Part shown: positions 35,134-42,506 of the stretch, piece after piece | How the letters are laid out: the number at the start of each line of letters is the position of its first letter | Position numbering within the stretch: position 1 is the first letter of the stretch | Source of the DNA: Gammaproteobacteria bacterium | GTDB lineage: Bacteria > Pseudomonadota > Gammaproteobacteria > Pseudomonadales > Azotimanducaceae | NCBI GenBank assembly: GCA_026706385.1 | Contig: JAPOYV010000057.1 | Coordinates: 1 to 64,000, forward strand | Reading direction: 5' to 3' | DNA: 64,000 bases | Notes under the pieces: model-generated | What the model saw: only the letters and a program-made list of their open reading frames with translations | The model's database searches: none | What the model was told of the DNA's origin: nothing | Program-made: the position numbers and the translations under genes

Positions 35134-35477
35134 GCCGCGCAAGCGGCGTGACGCAGCGCCCGGCTGTCCAAAACGGGAAAGCCCGGCCCGCAAGGGCCTC
35201 CGATCGAAGCGCAGCGCGGGAAACCCGCGCCACGCTGGCCCCTGGCGGCCGTCGATCGCAGCGCACACTCCGGCTGAAACAAACGGGTGCCGCCGCAACC
35301 GCGGCGAACCAGACGTCCCACTGCCCAAAGGGGAAAGTGCCCGCAAGGACACGAAGCGTGAGACCAGTGCCGACGCCGTCCGCGAGGACGAAACAGGGTG
35401 CGAAGAGGACGACCGGCCAAGGCCGCGACTCCGCTCAGCGCCGACCGATCGCAAGCATCGGGCGGATGCGAGAGATA
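35134..35477 (+). ncRNA. Candidate structured RNA with many GNRA hairpins
   Basis: No ORF on either strand fits this stretch. The plus strand has a chain of short perfect stems: GCCGC-GCAA-GCGGC (35134-35147), GGCCC-GCAA-GGGCC (35185-35198), GCGCGGG-AAA-CCCGCGC (35214-35230), CGCCGC-AACC-GCGGCG (35291-35306), GTCC-GCGA-GGAC (35378-35389), GGCC-AA-GGCC (near 35415). Three loops are GNRA, and only on this strand. Two modules resemble each other: CTGTCCAAAACGGGAAAG (35164) and CTGCCCAAAGGGGAAAG (35321), each followed by CCCGCAAGG. Family not recognised. Confidence 0.55.
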
Positions 35478-35553
35478 CTTACAACATCGTCGACCGCTTG
35501 CCCCCCGCCACGGCCCCGCCGCGGTCTCCGCCTGCGCGCCGAACACCACTCTC

Positions 35554-35570
35554 TTTAGCAGGAAGATAAG
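35554..35570 (-). promoter_or_regulatory. 17-bp dyad, copy 5
   Basis: Minus-strand CTTATC-TTCCT-GCTAAA, 46 bases before the HTH/recombinase operon. The plus-strand sequence after it (GATAAGAACTTTATCATTG) resembles that after copy 4. Confidence 0.65.
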
Positions 35571-35615
35571 AACTTTATCATTGCGCTGCGTCGCCGCCCG
35601 CGCGAGGATCGGGCC

Positions 35616-35888
35616 ATGAAGTCGACCGGCACGACCCAATCCCGACCCCGTTTCGACCCCGCCGACGAGGCGTCCCGCCTGCGCACCGAGACAAGGATCC
35701 GCCGGCGCCGGCGCCACTTCCCGTCGCGCCTCGACCGCTACACGAGCGAGCTGCTCGCGCTCCGCGACGAGGGCTGCACCACGGCGGAACTGCAGCGCTG
35801 GCTGCACGCCCGCCGCGTCGACGTCCACCACACCACCGTCGGCCGCTGGCTGCGGCGCAACGCCGACCCCGACGCGACCAACCGGTGA
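35616..35888 (+). CDS. Small HTH protein preceding a recombinase
   Basis: 90 residues: a basic N-terminus (RRRRRHFPSRLDRYT), then SELLALRDEGCTTAELQRWL and HHTTVGRWLRRNADPDATNR, a helix-turn-helix of the type that often precedes an ICE tyrosine recombinase. It overlaps the next gene by GTGA and should be cotranslated with it. It may act as a directionality or recombination accessory protein. Confidence 0.72.
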   Translation: MKSTGTTQSRPRFDPADEASRLRTETRIRRRRRHFPSRLDRYTSELLALRDEGCTTAELQRWLHARRVDVHHTTVGRWLRRNADPDATNR

Positions 35889-36793
35889 GACTGCGTCGCC
35901 AAACCCGGCCCGCCGAACGCCAGACGGATTCCGTCATCGCCGAGCTGCTCCGCGTCCGCGCCCTGCGCCGCAACCCCAACCGGCCGCCCTCGCTGCGCAC
36001 CGTAGACAGCCACAGCTGCAACCTGCTCCAGATCGCACGGCACATCGCCGAGCTCGGCATCGAACTGCGCGACCTCGACCCCGAGTCCAGCACGGCCTAC
36101 CTGGAAAGCCGCGTCGACGACCTCGGCCAGAAGATGCTCGACTCCTACCGCCGAACCCTGCAGATCCTGCATGTCCACATCACCGGCCGCCTGGCTCCGG
36201 GGGAGCGCCTGCCGCGGGTGCGGTCCAACAAGCCCCCGCGCAGCGGCGGGCGGGCCTACACGCCCGTCCAGGTCCGCCTCGTCGCCGCCGCCCAGAAAGC
36301 GCGCAACGGCCTCGCCACGCTCATCGCCTACGCGGCCGGCCTGCGCGCGCACGAGCTGCTGACGCTGGCCCGGCCCGACGACCGGCCGCCCGACCGCCGT
36401 CCGGCTCTCGACAGCAAGTTCCGCGGTCGCCCCGGCCGGGACTACACCGTCGTCGGCAAGGGCGGCCTGGTCCGCCTCGTCCGGCTGCCCGAGGACCTGG
36501 CCGAGCGCCTCGAGGCGCTTCGGCGGGACGCGCCCGCGCGGATCACCGACCGCGGCATCCACTACGCCTCCCGCTACGATCTGCCCGGCGGCGTGAACTG
36601 GAGCGCCAGCTTCTCGGGCGCCTCGAAGCGGGCGCTCGGCTGGACCCGCGGCGGCCACGGGCTCCGCCACAGCTATGCCCAGGAGCGCATGCGCGAGCTG
36701 CAGCGCACGCTGCTGCGCGCCGTCGCGCTGGAGACCGTCAGCCAGGAACTGGGCCATTTTCGCCCTGAGATTACGGAGACCTACTTACGCTGA
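35885..36793 (+). CDS. Tyrosine recombinase, ICE-internal type
   Basis: 302 residues. Catalytic landmarks: first Arg in LIAYAAGLRAHELLTLARP, His-x-x-Arg in GHGLRHSYAQERM, and LGHFRPEITETYLR, which supplies the second His and the Tyr very near the C-terminus. The SAM-like N-terminal domain spans about residues 25-130. No arm-type DUF4102 domain is present. It is distinct from the P4-type integrase at 44,684. It may resolve dimers or act in insertion of a nested element. Confidence 0.88.
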   Translation: MRLRRQTRPAERQTDSVIAELLRVRALRRNPNRPPSLRTVDSHSCNLLQIARHIAELGIELRDLDPESSTAYLESRVDDLGQKMLDSYRRTLQILHVHITGRLAPGERLPRVRSNKPPRSGGRAYTPVQVRLVAAAQKARNGLATLIAYAAGLRAHELLTLARPDDRPPDRRPALDSKFRGRPGRDYTVVGKGGLVRLVRLPEDLAERLEALRRDAPARITDRGIHYASRYDLPGGVNWSASFSGASKRALGWTRGGHGLRHSYAQERMRELQRTLLRAVALETVSQELGHFRPEITETYLR

Positions 36794-36893
36794 CCCGCCC
36801 GGCCGGACACCCGTCACGGCGCGTCCGCCCGGCGTGTGCGATCAGGCTCAAGGTCGCCTCCCTCGGCGAGACACTCCTCCCGCCGTCCACACG

Positions 36894-37340
36894 TCACGGC
36901 GACCGCGGCGGGCACGGGTAGTCCCTGAGAAGCCCCTGTTCGATCACGACGTCCGCCAGGACGGATTCGGCCGTACCCGGCCGCGCGTACGGCCGCGCCC
37001 AACCGGCGAACAGTTCCGCCAGCTCCCGCTCCGTCACGTTCCGCAACGCTCCGGCACAGATCAGCCCGGAGGCTCCCCGCGTCCGCGGCGCCGCGATGCC
37101 GCTGCGCAGATTGCCGAGTCCGGCCCGCTCGCGGATGTACTCGCCGCACGCCGTCGACGGCGCCCGTGCGATCCGCCGGGCGTCCCGGTCGAAGCCGCAC
37201 TCCGACAGCAGCTCCGCCGTCTTCATCGGCCCGTAATGCACGGACTTGACGACCTGCACGAAGAACACCGCCCCGCCCCAGACCAGCGCGACGACGCACG
37301 CCCCCGCCAGCACGTAGGAAAACCACTTCACCAACACCAT
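36894..37340 (-). CDS. Single-TM hypothetical protein
   Basis: 148 residues from ATG (MVLVKWFSYVLAGACVVALV): TM helix at about residues 7-28, then a soluble domain containing paired cysteines in ECGFDRDARRIARAPSTACG and LICAGALRNV. The start overlaps the end of an upstream frame (GLAGATSCGVEVAPVRGG, see 37405). Family unknown. Confidence 0.55.
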   Translation of the reverse strand: MVLVKWFSYVLAGACVVALVWGGAVFFVQVVKSVHYGPMKTAELLSECGFDRDARRIARAPSTACGEYIRERAGLGNLRSGIAAPRTRGASGLICAGALRNVTERELAELFAGWARPYARPGTAESVLADVVIEQGLLRDYPCPPRSP

Positions 37341-37404
37341 CGTCGCCGCCCTTCGCGGATCCGAAACCACCCTGCCACGTCGACTTCGGCGGTGCCACCC
37401 CGCA

Positions 37405-37440
37405 CGGGCGCGACCTCCACGCCGCAGGAGGTCGCGCCCG
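37405..37440. repeat. 14-bp perfect inverted repeat, copy 1
   Basis: CGGGCGCGACCTCC, loop ACGCCGCA, GGAGGTCGCGCCCG. A related, imperfect hairpin lies at 41100-41138. On the minus strand both copies can be read as a peptide ending in CGVEVAP or CGGVEVAP. Confidence 0.7.
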
Positions 37441-37454
37441 CCAGCCCAAGGACA

Positions 37455-37545
37455 TCCCTTGCCCGACGGCGCGGACGGCCATTACGCTGCGTCCGCCTAC
37501 TTCGCCGGGTTCCCCGGAGTGGCCTCTCCGCAGGGACGGGTGAGC
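37455..37545 (+). repeat. Direct repeat, copy 1 (YAASAYFAGFPG frame)
   Basis: TTGCCCGACGGCGCGGACGG and following bases match 41547-41640 in the same orientation. In frame from a TTG (37459) it reads LPDGADGHYAASAYFAGFPG. A GCCGCC-TTTC-GGCGGC hairpin follows at 37544-37559. It lies upstream of the ApeA-like gene. Confidence 0.65.
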
Positions 37546-37692
37546 CGCCTTTCGGCGGCACAGCGCAAACAAGGGCGACTTCATGCGGCATCACCGTGTT
37601 GGCGCCACTGTTGGGCTCAGACACCCCGGATGTCGCCCGTCGCGCGCTTCCCCGGTAGCATTCGCCAACTCGCGAAACTGCGTTGGCGACCA

Positions 37693-39042
37693 ATGAAGAA
37701 GCAAGTCCACCGTGCCACCTTCGACCTGAGCGGGAAAAAGGTCCCCGGCATCCTGACCCTCAAGGCACGGCGGAGCACTTTGGAGCTTTGGAACGATGAA
37801 TTCTTCCATGTATTCGGGGGAACCTTGCATGGCACCACCGCCGATGCCAAAGCGGTCTCCGTACTCGACTGCCTAGAGTCACATCCAACCTCGACCTCTG
37901 GCAAAGAGCATAGTGGTTTCCGTGGCAGTGTGAGATTTGGCCTTGTCACGGTCGGGCATGGTGAGCACCTAGACGCGGACGATGAGGCCGTGATCGCCGT
38001 GGAGTTCTCCTTCGAGGAATTGGAGTGGCTCTCGCGCACGGGTGTGAATGGCCCTTACAGCTACATCCCCGACCCTGACCCGGCACTGATCGAGTCCCTA
38101 CGGCAACACAAGCCGGATTACATGCCCGACGTTGGCGACGGGGCGATGCTCGCGTACTTTGGTGGCGAGACGACAGTGCTGCCGGAGACGCCGACCGAGA
38201 TCGGCACGGTCTCGATAAACCGCGGCCTGAACGTCCAGGTAGGAGGGGGCGTGTCCTTCACGGACATGTCCTCGGTGGCGATCGACTTCGACACGCCGCT
38301 GACGGTGCATGAAACCAGCGACCGGATGAACGCCCTGCGCCACTTCTTCGGGTTGGCAATGGGCTATCTCCCGGTCGTCAAGGGAGCCAAGATCGCAACG
38401 TCCCGCCGCACGGGGCGCGACACCAGGCAGTATCCAGTCTTCCAGTTGGATCTCCACTGTCCTGGAGAACGCCCAGGCTCGAAGGAGCGGTTGGGCCACC
38501 GCTTACTGGACTGCAACGGCCAACCTAGGAAAGACGAGCTGCGGACCGTCCTGACCAGCTGGTTCACCAGGAACGCGAACCAGGAGCGGCGAGATGCCAA
38601 CTGGCGGTTCTTCGACTGCTTCTTCGAGGGCCGCCACTTCTCCATCAACAGGACCATCGCCGCTGCGAACATGTTCGACTTGCTGCCCAAGAGCGACTGG
38701 CCGCACTCCAAAATGAAGGATCTCAAAAGGAAGATTAGGCACAAGGCCGAGTCGGTCCGTCACGCTATCGGGGCTAACCGCCTCGCCAGGCTGGAGGAGG
38801 TCGTCGACCATGCGGTGGACTGCCGGAACCATTACGTTCACGGCACCCCGGCGAAGCTGGACTACAACCGGGTGCATGTACAGGCATTCCTTACAGACAC
38901 CCTAGAGTTCGTCTACGGCGTGGCGGAACTCATCGAGTGTGGGTGGAACGCGCAGCGGCTCGCTGACTTGCAGCCTGGTGACCATCCATTCGCAAGCTAC
39001 CTCAAAGTGTACGACCTACAGCTGAATCGCAGTGGCATCTAG
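37693..39042 (+). CDS. ApeA-like HEPN abortive-infection protein
   Basis: 449 residues, starting MKKQVHRATFDLSGKKVPGI. The N-terminal domain has LELWNDEFFHVFGG and the beta-rich layout of ApeA N-terminal domains. The C-terminal HEPN domain has the RNase motif in VDHAVDCRNHYVHGTPAKLD (R-N-x3-H), preceded by KIRHKAESVRHAI. ApeA proteins are single-gene phage-defence factors that kill by RNA cleavage. The gene is lower in GC than the ICE core. Start: an in-frame extension to 37459 is possible but crosses the repeat. Confidence 0.82.
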   Translation: MKKQVHRATFDLSGKKVPGILTLKARRSTLELWNDEFFHVFGGTLHGTTADAKAVSVLDCLESHPTSTSGKEHSGFRGSVRFGLVTVGHGEHLDADDEAVIAVEFSFEELEWLSRTGVNGPYSYIPDPDPALIESLRQHKPDYMPDVGDGAMLAYFGGETTVLPETPTEIGTVSINRGLNVQVGGGVSFTDMSSVAIDFDTPLTVHETSDRMNALRHFFGLAMGYLPVVKGAKIATSRRTGRDTRQYPVFQLDLHCPGERPGSKERLGHRLLDCNGQPRKDELRTVLTSWFTRNANQERRDANWRFFDCFFEGRHFSINRTIAAANMFDLLPKSDWPHSKMKDLKRKIRHKAESVRHAIGANRLARLEEVVDHAVDCRNHYVHGTPAKLDYNRVHVQAFLTDTLEFVYGVAELIECGWNAQRLADLQPGDHPFASYLKVYDLQLNRSGI

Positions 39043-39230
39043 TTCGCTTAGCTCTAGCTTTCACACGGGACATTGGCCAGTTGTCAGATTTCCGGCAAGG
39101 CGTCAGCCCCAACCCGCTGCCAGTGAACGCCGCCCGTGTCTTCAGCCGGCGGCAGAGCAAGCTTCGCTATGCAATCTCGCGCGCCTCGCGCAACGCCGGA
39201 TCCCACCGGACCCGAAGCATGCGCGATTCC

Positions 39231-40904
39231 TCATCGCGTCCGAAGCACGACGCCCTCGGTCGCGAATATGTCTCGTCTCAGTGCTTCGTACTCCGGCGTA
39301 TCGGCCACAATCAAGGGGGCTAGCACGTCCCGCATGAAGGAGTGCTTAGTTTCACCCGCCCGCGGCAGGTTCAGCTGATTTCTGGCGGCTTGATGCACGG
39401 CTTGGGCGGCCGGCTTGAGATCGTCGCCTGCATGCCGCCCACTTGCCTGTCCGAGGGCATTGTCTCGAGCGGCTCGGATGGTGTCGAAACGGTCGGTTTT
39501 GCCAAGAGAGTCGCAGAGCCTGGACAACACGCCGTCAGAAAGCAGCATGGACTCGATGTTCCTGTATGCCGACATGACCCTTACACCTTCGGCACGTTTG
39601 TCCTCGACCTCTTCTTCGGTCAAGTCGTCTCTATCCCGAAACCGAAGAATGGACGTGCCGCCAATAACTCGTTCCAGAAGAGGAAGAAGGTCGCCCATCC
39701 GTCTCTCCACCACGCTCGCAGAGCCCACCGAGACAAAGCGGGTTCGGGGGAATTCCCTCGCGAAGATTCTGTTGTAGCAAGCCTCGTCAAGTCCTGGATC
39801 ATCGTCAGCCGCAGATCCCTCGCAAAGCACAATCCGGTCCGGCGCCAGCAGTTCCGCCATGTCGTCAAGGGCCACGGAGTAGTGCCGTAACCAGAACTCG
39901 TGATCCGGTTCCGCTGGTCCGACTGCCTGTGGGCGATCGTAATCCCGGATCTCGCCGTCTCCCCGAAAGCCCATGTCCAGAAAGACAACCTGGCCAGGAT
40001 CCTCCGCGAGCATCTCTTGTGCCGCTCTCACCATCCCGATGGAGTGAGTTGCGAGCCAAAGTTGCGAGTTCTCGGGAATCAGGCGGCACAACTCTCTCAG
40101 GAGCTTGCCTTGTACCTTGGTGCTGAGGTGTGCTTCCGGCTCATCCACACAATAAAGAGAGTCGTGGAACGAAGCCTTGTTTATGACGACGTCCAGCAGC
40201 AGGTCGAAAGCAGCCTTTTCTCCAGCCGAGAGGTTTTCGTACAGGAAGTTGCGAGATTCTTGCTTCGTGAACGTGAACGTGCCCGTGTCTTGGGCCGCCA
40301 CAAGCGCGTCAAGTCGAACATCCCCAAACACAATCTCCATCGAGCGCTGGAGGTCACCGATTGTGTCCTCGATGATCTGATCAGTCGTCAGTCCGGGCGT
40401 CGTGACCTTGCCTAGAAGCTGCCAGACTATCCTCTGGTAGTTGCTCCGAACGGTTTGATCGGTGTCGATCAGCCGGCGTACCGCATGCCTGTCGAGGACA
40501 TCCGGTTGCTGTTCAATCGTCGTGTTCTGAAACGATGGATCGTGCCGGTAGGCAGAACGAACGTAGAGACTCCTCTTTAGGTCATCGGTTGATGTGGGAG
40601 TCTCACCGTGAAACTCTAGGCTTACCTGGTCCTCCTGCACGACGTCCTCCGCTGTCCTACGGCGGTAGTACGTGATGAATTCCTCACTCATTCCAAAGAA
40701 CTCATCTACCTTGAGGTTCCTTTGGAACGCGTCGAATAGCGACGACTTGCCACAGCCGTTAGGACCTAGTAGGACAACTACCTTGGCATCCGTGGGCAGA
40801 TCGTTGATCGTCAGATCGACGAACCTCTTGAAGTTCCTAATGCGGGCCGACTTTAATCGCAAGCTGATGTCCCCAGTGCTGGAGCGGGGCTGAGTCCCGG
40901 TCAA
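39231..40904 (-). CDS. AAA/ABC-type ATPase with TOPRIM-like domain (OLD-like)
   Basis: 557 residues. Walker A in VVVLLGPNGCGKSSLFDAF, ABC signature-like YENLSAGEKAAFDLLLDVVI, Walker B in DSLYCVDEPEAHLSTKVQG, and a switch His in LWLATHSIGMVRAAQEML. The C-terminal part has IVLCEGSAADDDPG and ILRFRDRDDLTEEE, an E and DRD arrangement of TOPRIM nuclease-like domains as in OLD-family and AriA/AriB-like defence proteins. Convergent with the ApeA-like gene, 188 bases apart. Likely an anti-phage effector. Confidence 0.82.
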   Translation of the reverse strand: MTGTQPRSSTGDISLRLKSARIRNFKRFVDLTINDLPTDAKVVVLLGPNGCGKSSLFDAFQRNLKVDEFFGMSEEFITYYRRRTAEDVVQEDQVSLEFHGETPTSTDDLKRSLYVRSAYRHDPSFQNTTIEQQPDVLDRHAVRRLIDTDQTVRSNYQRIVWQLLGKVTTPGLTTDQIIEDTIGDLQRSMEIVFGDVRLDALVAAQDTGTFTFTKQESRNFLYENLSAGEKAAFDLLLDVVINKASFHDSLYCVDEPEAHLSTKVQGKLLRELCRLIPENSQLWLATHSIGMVRAAQEMLAEDPGQVVFLDMGFRGDGEIRDYDRPQAVGPAEPDHEFWLRHYSVALDDMAELLAPDRIVLCEGSAADDDPGLDEACYNRIFAREFPRTRFVSVGSASVVERRMGDLLPLLERVIGGTSILRFRDRDDLTEEEVEDKRAEGVRVMSAYRNIESMLLSDGVLSRLCDSLGKTDRFDTIRAARDNALGQASGRHAGDDLKPAAQAVHQAARNQLNLPRAGETKHSFMRDVLAPLIVADTPEYEALRRDIFATEGVVLRTR

Positions 40905-41013
40905 TCATCGCGCAACATCGTACCTGACTTGCCTCCACGTGCAGTCGCAGAGACATATGGGCCGCCCTCCCGTAACCGACGATAGCCCGGCAGAGGTATG
41001 TCGCCCACCATTG

Positions 41014-41193
41014 TCACGGCCGCTTACGCCCACCGTCGTCGACGGTCCCACCCCTCACCGCCACAGGCCCACAGTTGCCGACCCCGATGTGGCGTTGCTC
41101 GGGCGCGACCTCCACGCCGCCGCAGGTGTTGGCGCCCGCCGCCGCTGCCAGCGCCACCCCAAGCGTCGCGCTCAGTGCACGTCGCCTGGTTCC
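41014..41193 (-). CDS. Possible small secreted peptide (CGGVEVAP frame)
   Basis: The frame reads RRALSATLGVALAAAAGANT, then CGGVEVAPEQ. It looks like a signal peptide or lipoprotein head. There is no ATG or GTG in a good place, the nearest ATG being at 41238, inside the gene upstream. It may instead be the coding shadow of the hairpin at 41100-41138. Weak. Confidence 0.25.
   Translation of the reverse strand, partial: GTRRRALSATLGVALAAAAGANTCGGVEVAPEQRHIGVGNCGPVAVRGGTVDDGGRKRP
41100..41138. repeat. Inverted repeat, copy 2 (imperfect)
   Basis: CGGGCGCGACCTCCACGCCG matches 37405-37424. The other arm is degenerate (AGGTGTTGGCGCCCG), but GGGCGC pairs with GCGCCC and ACCT with AGGT, so the fold is kept. 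Confidence 0.55.
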
Positions 41194-41360
41194 GTCGCCG
41201 CGCCGTCGGCCTGCGTCTCCTCCTCGACGCGCGTCCACACCAGCTCGCTGTCCACCCAGCGCCAGGCGCGGCCCGCCGCGTCCAGCGCAACGAAAACGAA
41301 CGCGCCCCGGTCAACGGGGCTCGGCAGGGTGGTCGGCATCCTTGGTTCGGTGGCGCGCAT
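41172..41360 (-). CDS. Small hypothetical protein with strong RBS
   Basis: 62 residues from ATG at 41360 with AAAAGGAGAGGACG in front. Sequence RATEPRMPTTLPSPVDRGAF, then VFVALDAAGRAWRWVDSELV, WTRVEEETQADGAATEPG. One beta-rich core. Family unknown. It may be cotranscribed with the frame at 41014. Confidence 0.55.
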   Translation of the reverse strand: MRATEPRMPTTLPSPVDRGAFVFVALDAAGRAWRWVDSELVWTRVEEETQADGAATEPGDVH

Positions 41361-41519
41361 CGTCCTCTCCTTTTCCTTGCTTTTTCGGCAGGTCTCCGGT
41401 TCGCCAGGCTACGCCGGCGGCACCGCCAAATGACGCCATGGCCAACGCGCCCCGGTCAATGGGAAATCTCGGGCCTGCACGTGCGATCCGAGCCGATCCA
41501 GCCTATTGCCCCGTAGCCG

Positions 41520-41536
41520 TTTAGCGCTCCGCTAAG
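41520..41536 (-). promoter_or_regulatory. 17-bp dyad, copy 6
   Basis: Minus-strand CTTAGC-GGAGC-GCTAAA. It ends 10 bases before the second copy of the LP..YAAAAYFAGFP frame at 41547. Confidence 0.65.
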
Positions 41537-41546
41537 GACTTTTTTC

Positions 41547-41640
41547 TTGCCCGGGTGCGCGGCCGGCCCTTACGCTGCAGCAGCCTACTTTGCCGGGTTC
41601 CCGGTGTGGCCGCTCCGCGAGAGCGGCGTGGGCGTGCGCC
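41547..41640 (+). repeat. Direct repeat, copy 2 (YAAAAYFAGFP frame)
   Basis: Matches 37459-37545. In frame from TTG it reads LPGCAAGPYAAAAYFAGFPV. Most base changes against copy 1 in the core (GCA/GCG, TTT/TTC, CCG/CCC) are synonymous, which favours a translated peptide. Confidence 0.6.
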
Positions 41641-41739
41641 CTGTCACCAGGGCGCGTGGAGCAGCGCCACTTCGTGGCGCACGAAATCCGGGCCCCGCTC
41701 AGGCCCATCACTCCCGACGGGGAATCGAACCCCGTCGGG
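41609..41739 (+). ncRNA. Run of four perfect hairpins; leader or terminator
   Basis: GCCGCTC-CGCGA-GAGCGGC (41609-41627), GCGCCCTG-TCAC-CAGGGCGC (41636-41655), GCGCCAC-TTC-GTGGCGC (41664-41680), and CCCGACGGGG-AATCGAA-CCCCGTCGGG (41713-41739). The last is followed by TCTTTC and is a likely terminator. The next gene starts at 41777. Confidence 0.6.
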
Positions 41740-41776
41740 TCTTTCGGTTCCCGGCGGGATCCCAAAGGAGACGCCT

Positions 41777-42025
41777 ATGGAACCGGAGGAGGAGCGGGCT
41801 GCGGCCGAGTTGAGGCGACTCAACGCGGAAAGCGAAAAGCTCGGCGCAGAAGCCGCAAAGCTGCGGCTGGAAGCGCTGAAGCTCGCCGCCGACGCGGACA
41901 AGGCCAAGGCGGACATACGCCGGAGCCGACAAAGCGCGAACGCTGAGTTCGCGCGGTTGGCACTGGCAGTGTTCGCGGCGATAATCGCCGGGTACAAGTT
42001 CGCCGAGAGCCTAGGCTGGCTATAG
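41777..42025 (+). CDS. Coiled-coil protein with C-terminal TM helix
   Basis: 82 residues after AAAGGAGACGCCT. A long charged coiled coil (EEERAAAELRRLNAESEKLG, then AAKLRLEALKLAADADKAKA) ends in one TM helix (RLALAVFAAIIAGYKFAESL). It is a tail-anchored membrane protein. It forms a two-gene unit with the miniprotein 9 bases downstream and follows a hairpin array. Function unknown; membrane stress or toxin roles are possible. Confidence 0.65.
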   Translation: MEPEEERAAAELRRLNAESEKLGAEAAKLRLEALKLAADADKAKADIRRSRQSANAEFARLALAVFAAIIAGYKFAESLGWL

Positions 42026-42034
42026 GAGGTAATC

Positions 42035-42166
42035 ATGCCGCAACGACATGATGTCCTGAGCAGCGGCATCAAGATCGATCGGGACTGGTGGTACACCACC
42101 AAGCTGATCGCCGTGATCGTGATCGCCGCGGCAGCCGCCTTCGCGGTCATCGCCACGCTCTTGTAA
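42035..42166 (+). CDS. 43-residue single-TM miniprotein
   Basis: ATG after TATAGGAGGTAATC, one of the best ribosome sites in the window. MPQRHDVLSSGIKIDRDWWY, then one hydrophobic helix (LIAVIVIAAAAAFAVIATLL) to the end. The stop is followed by a terminator. Same size and plan as 13171-13302. Confidence 0.65.
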   Translation: MPQRHDVLSSGIKIDRDWWYTTKLIAVIVIAAAAAFAVIATLL

Positions 42167-42175
42167 ACGCGTGAC

Positions 42176-42199
42176 GGCCCTCCCCATTCGGGGAGGGCC
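42176..42199 (+). terminator. Perfect 10-bp hairpin
   Basis: GGCCCTCCCC-ATTC-GGGGAGGGCC, 9 bases after the miniprotein stop. No long U-tract. The remaining 42,200-42,506 stretch holds no clear gene. Confidence 0.75.
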
Positions 42200-42506
42200 C
42201 GATCGTCCCCCATCCGCTCCCTGGTTCGGCGCTCAATCGCCTTAAACCCGAACCCGTCGCACGGACCTCCGTCACCCTGGCTGGCCCGATTCTCAATATC
42301 GCCGCCCACCATCGTCCCGAATACGGGTTAAACATCTAGTGCCCCCGCACACATGCGGTCCAGACCTCCCCACGTCTCACGGGTCGACAAACTCCTTGAT
42401 CGGCGGCGCGCCCAAGGCCATGGTGTGATGCCACAACCGCGGTGCATCCTTTTGCCTTGGAGCTCCCCAGACTGCCCGGCCACCGAGCCACGACGACCCG
42501 AAAGCC

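Noticed and set aside
35134..35477. Known structured RNAs (RNase P, tmRNA, group II intron, OMEGA/HEARO RNA)
   Set aside because: Core motifs such as GAGGAAAGTCC, a tag ORF, a domain V hairpin or a nearby IscB/TnpB gene were not seen.
33303..35831. Long minus-strand ORF (842 residues) covering the RNA candidate
   Set aside because: Overlaps the duplicated-domain gene and spans hairpins and dyads; no protein motif. The open frame is expected at this GC.
41713..41739. tRNA T-arm-like sequence on the minus strand (GGGGTTCGATTCCCC)
   Set aside because: No D-arm, anticodon arm or acceptor stem could be fitted around it; the longer 10-bp stem and following TCTTTC fit a terminator.
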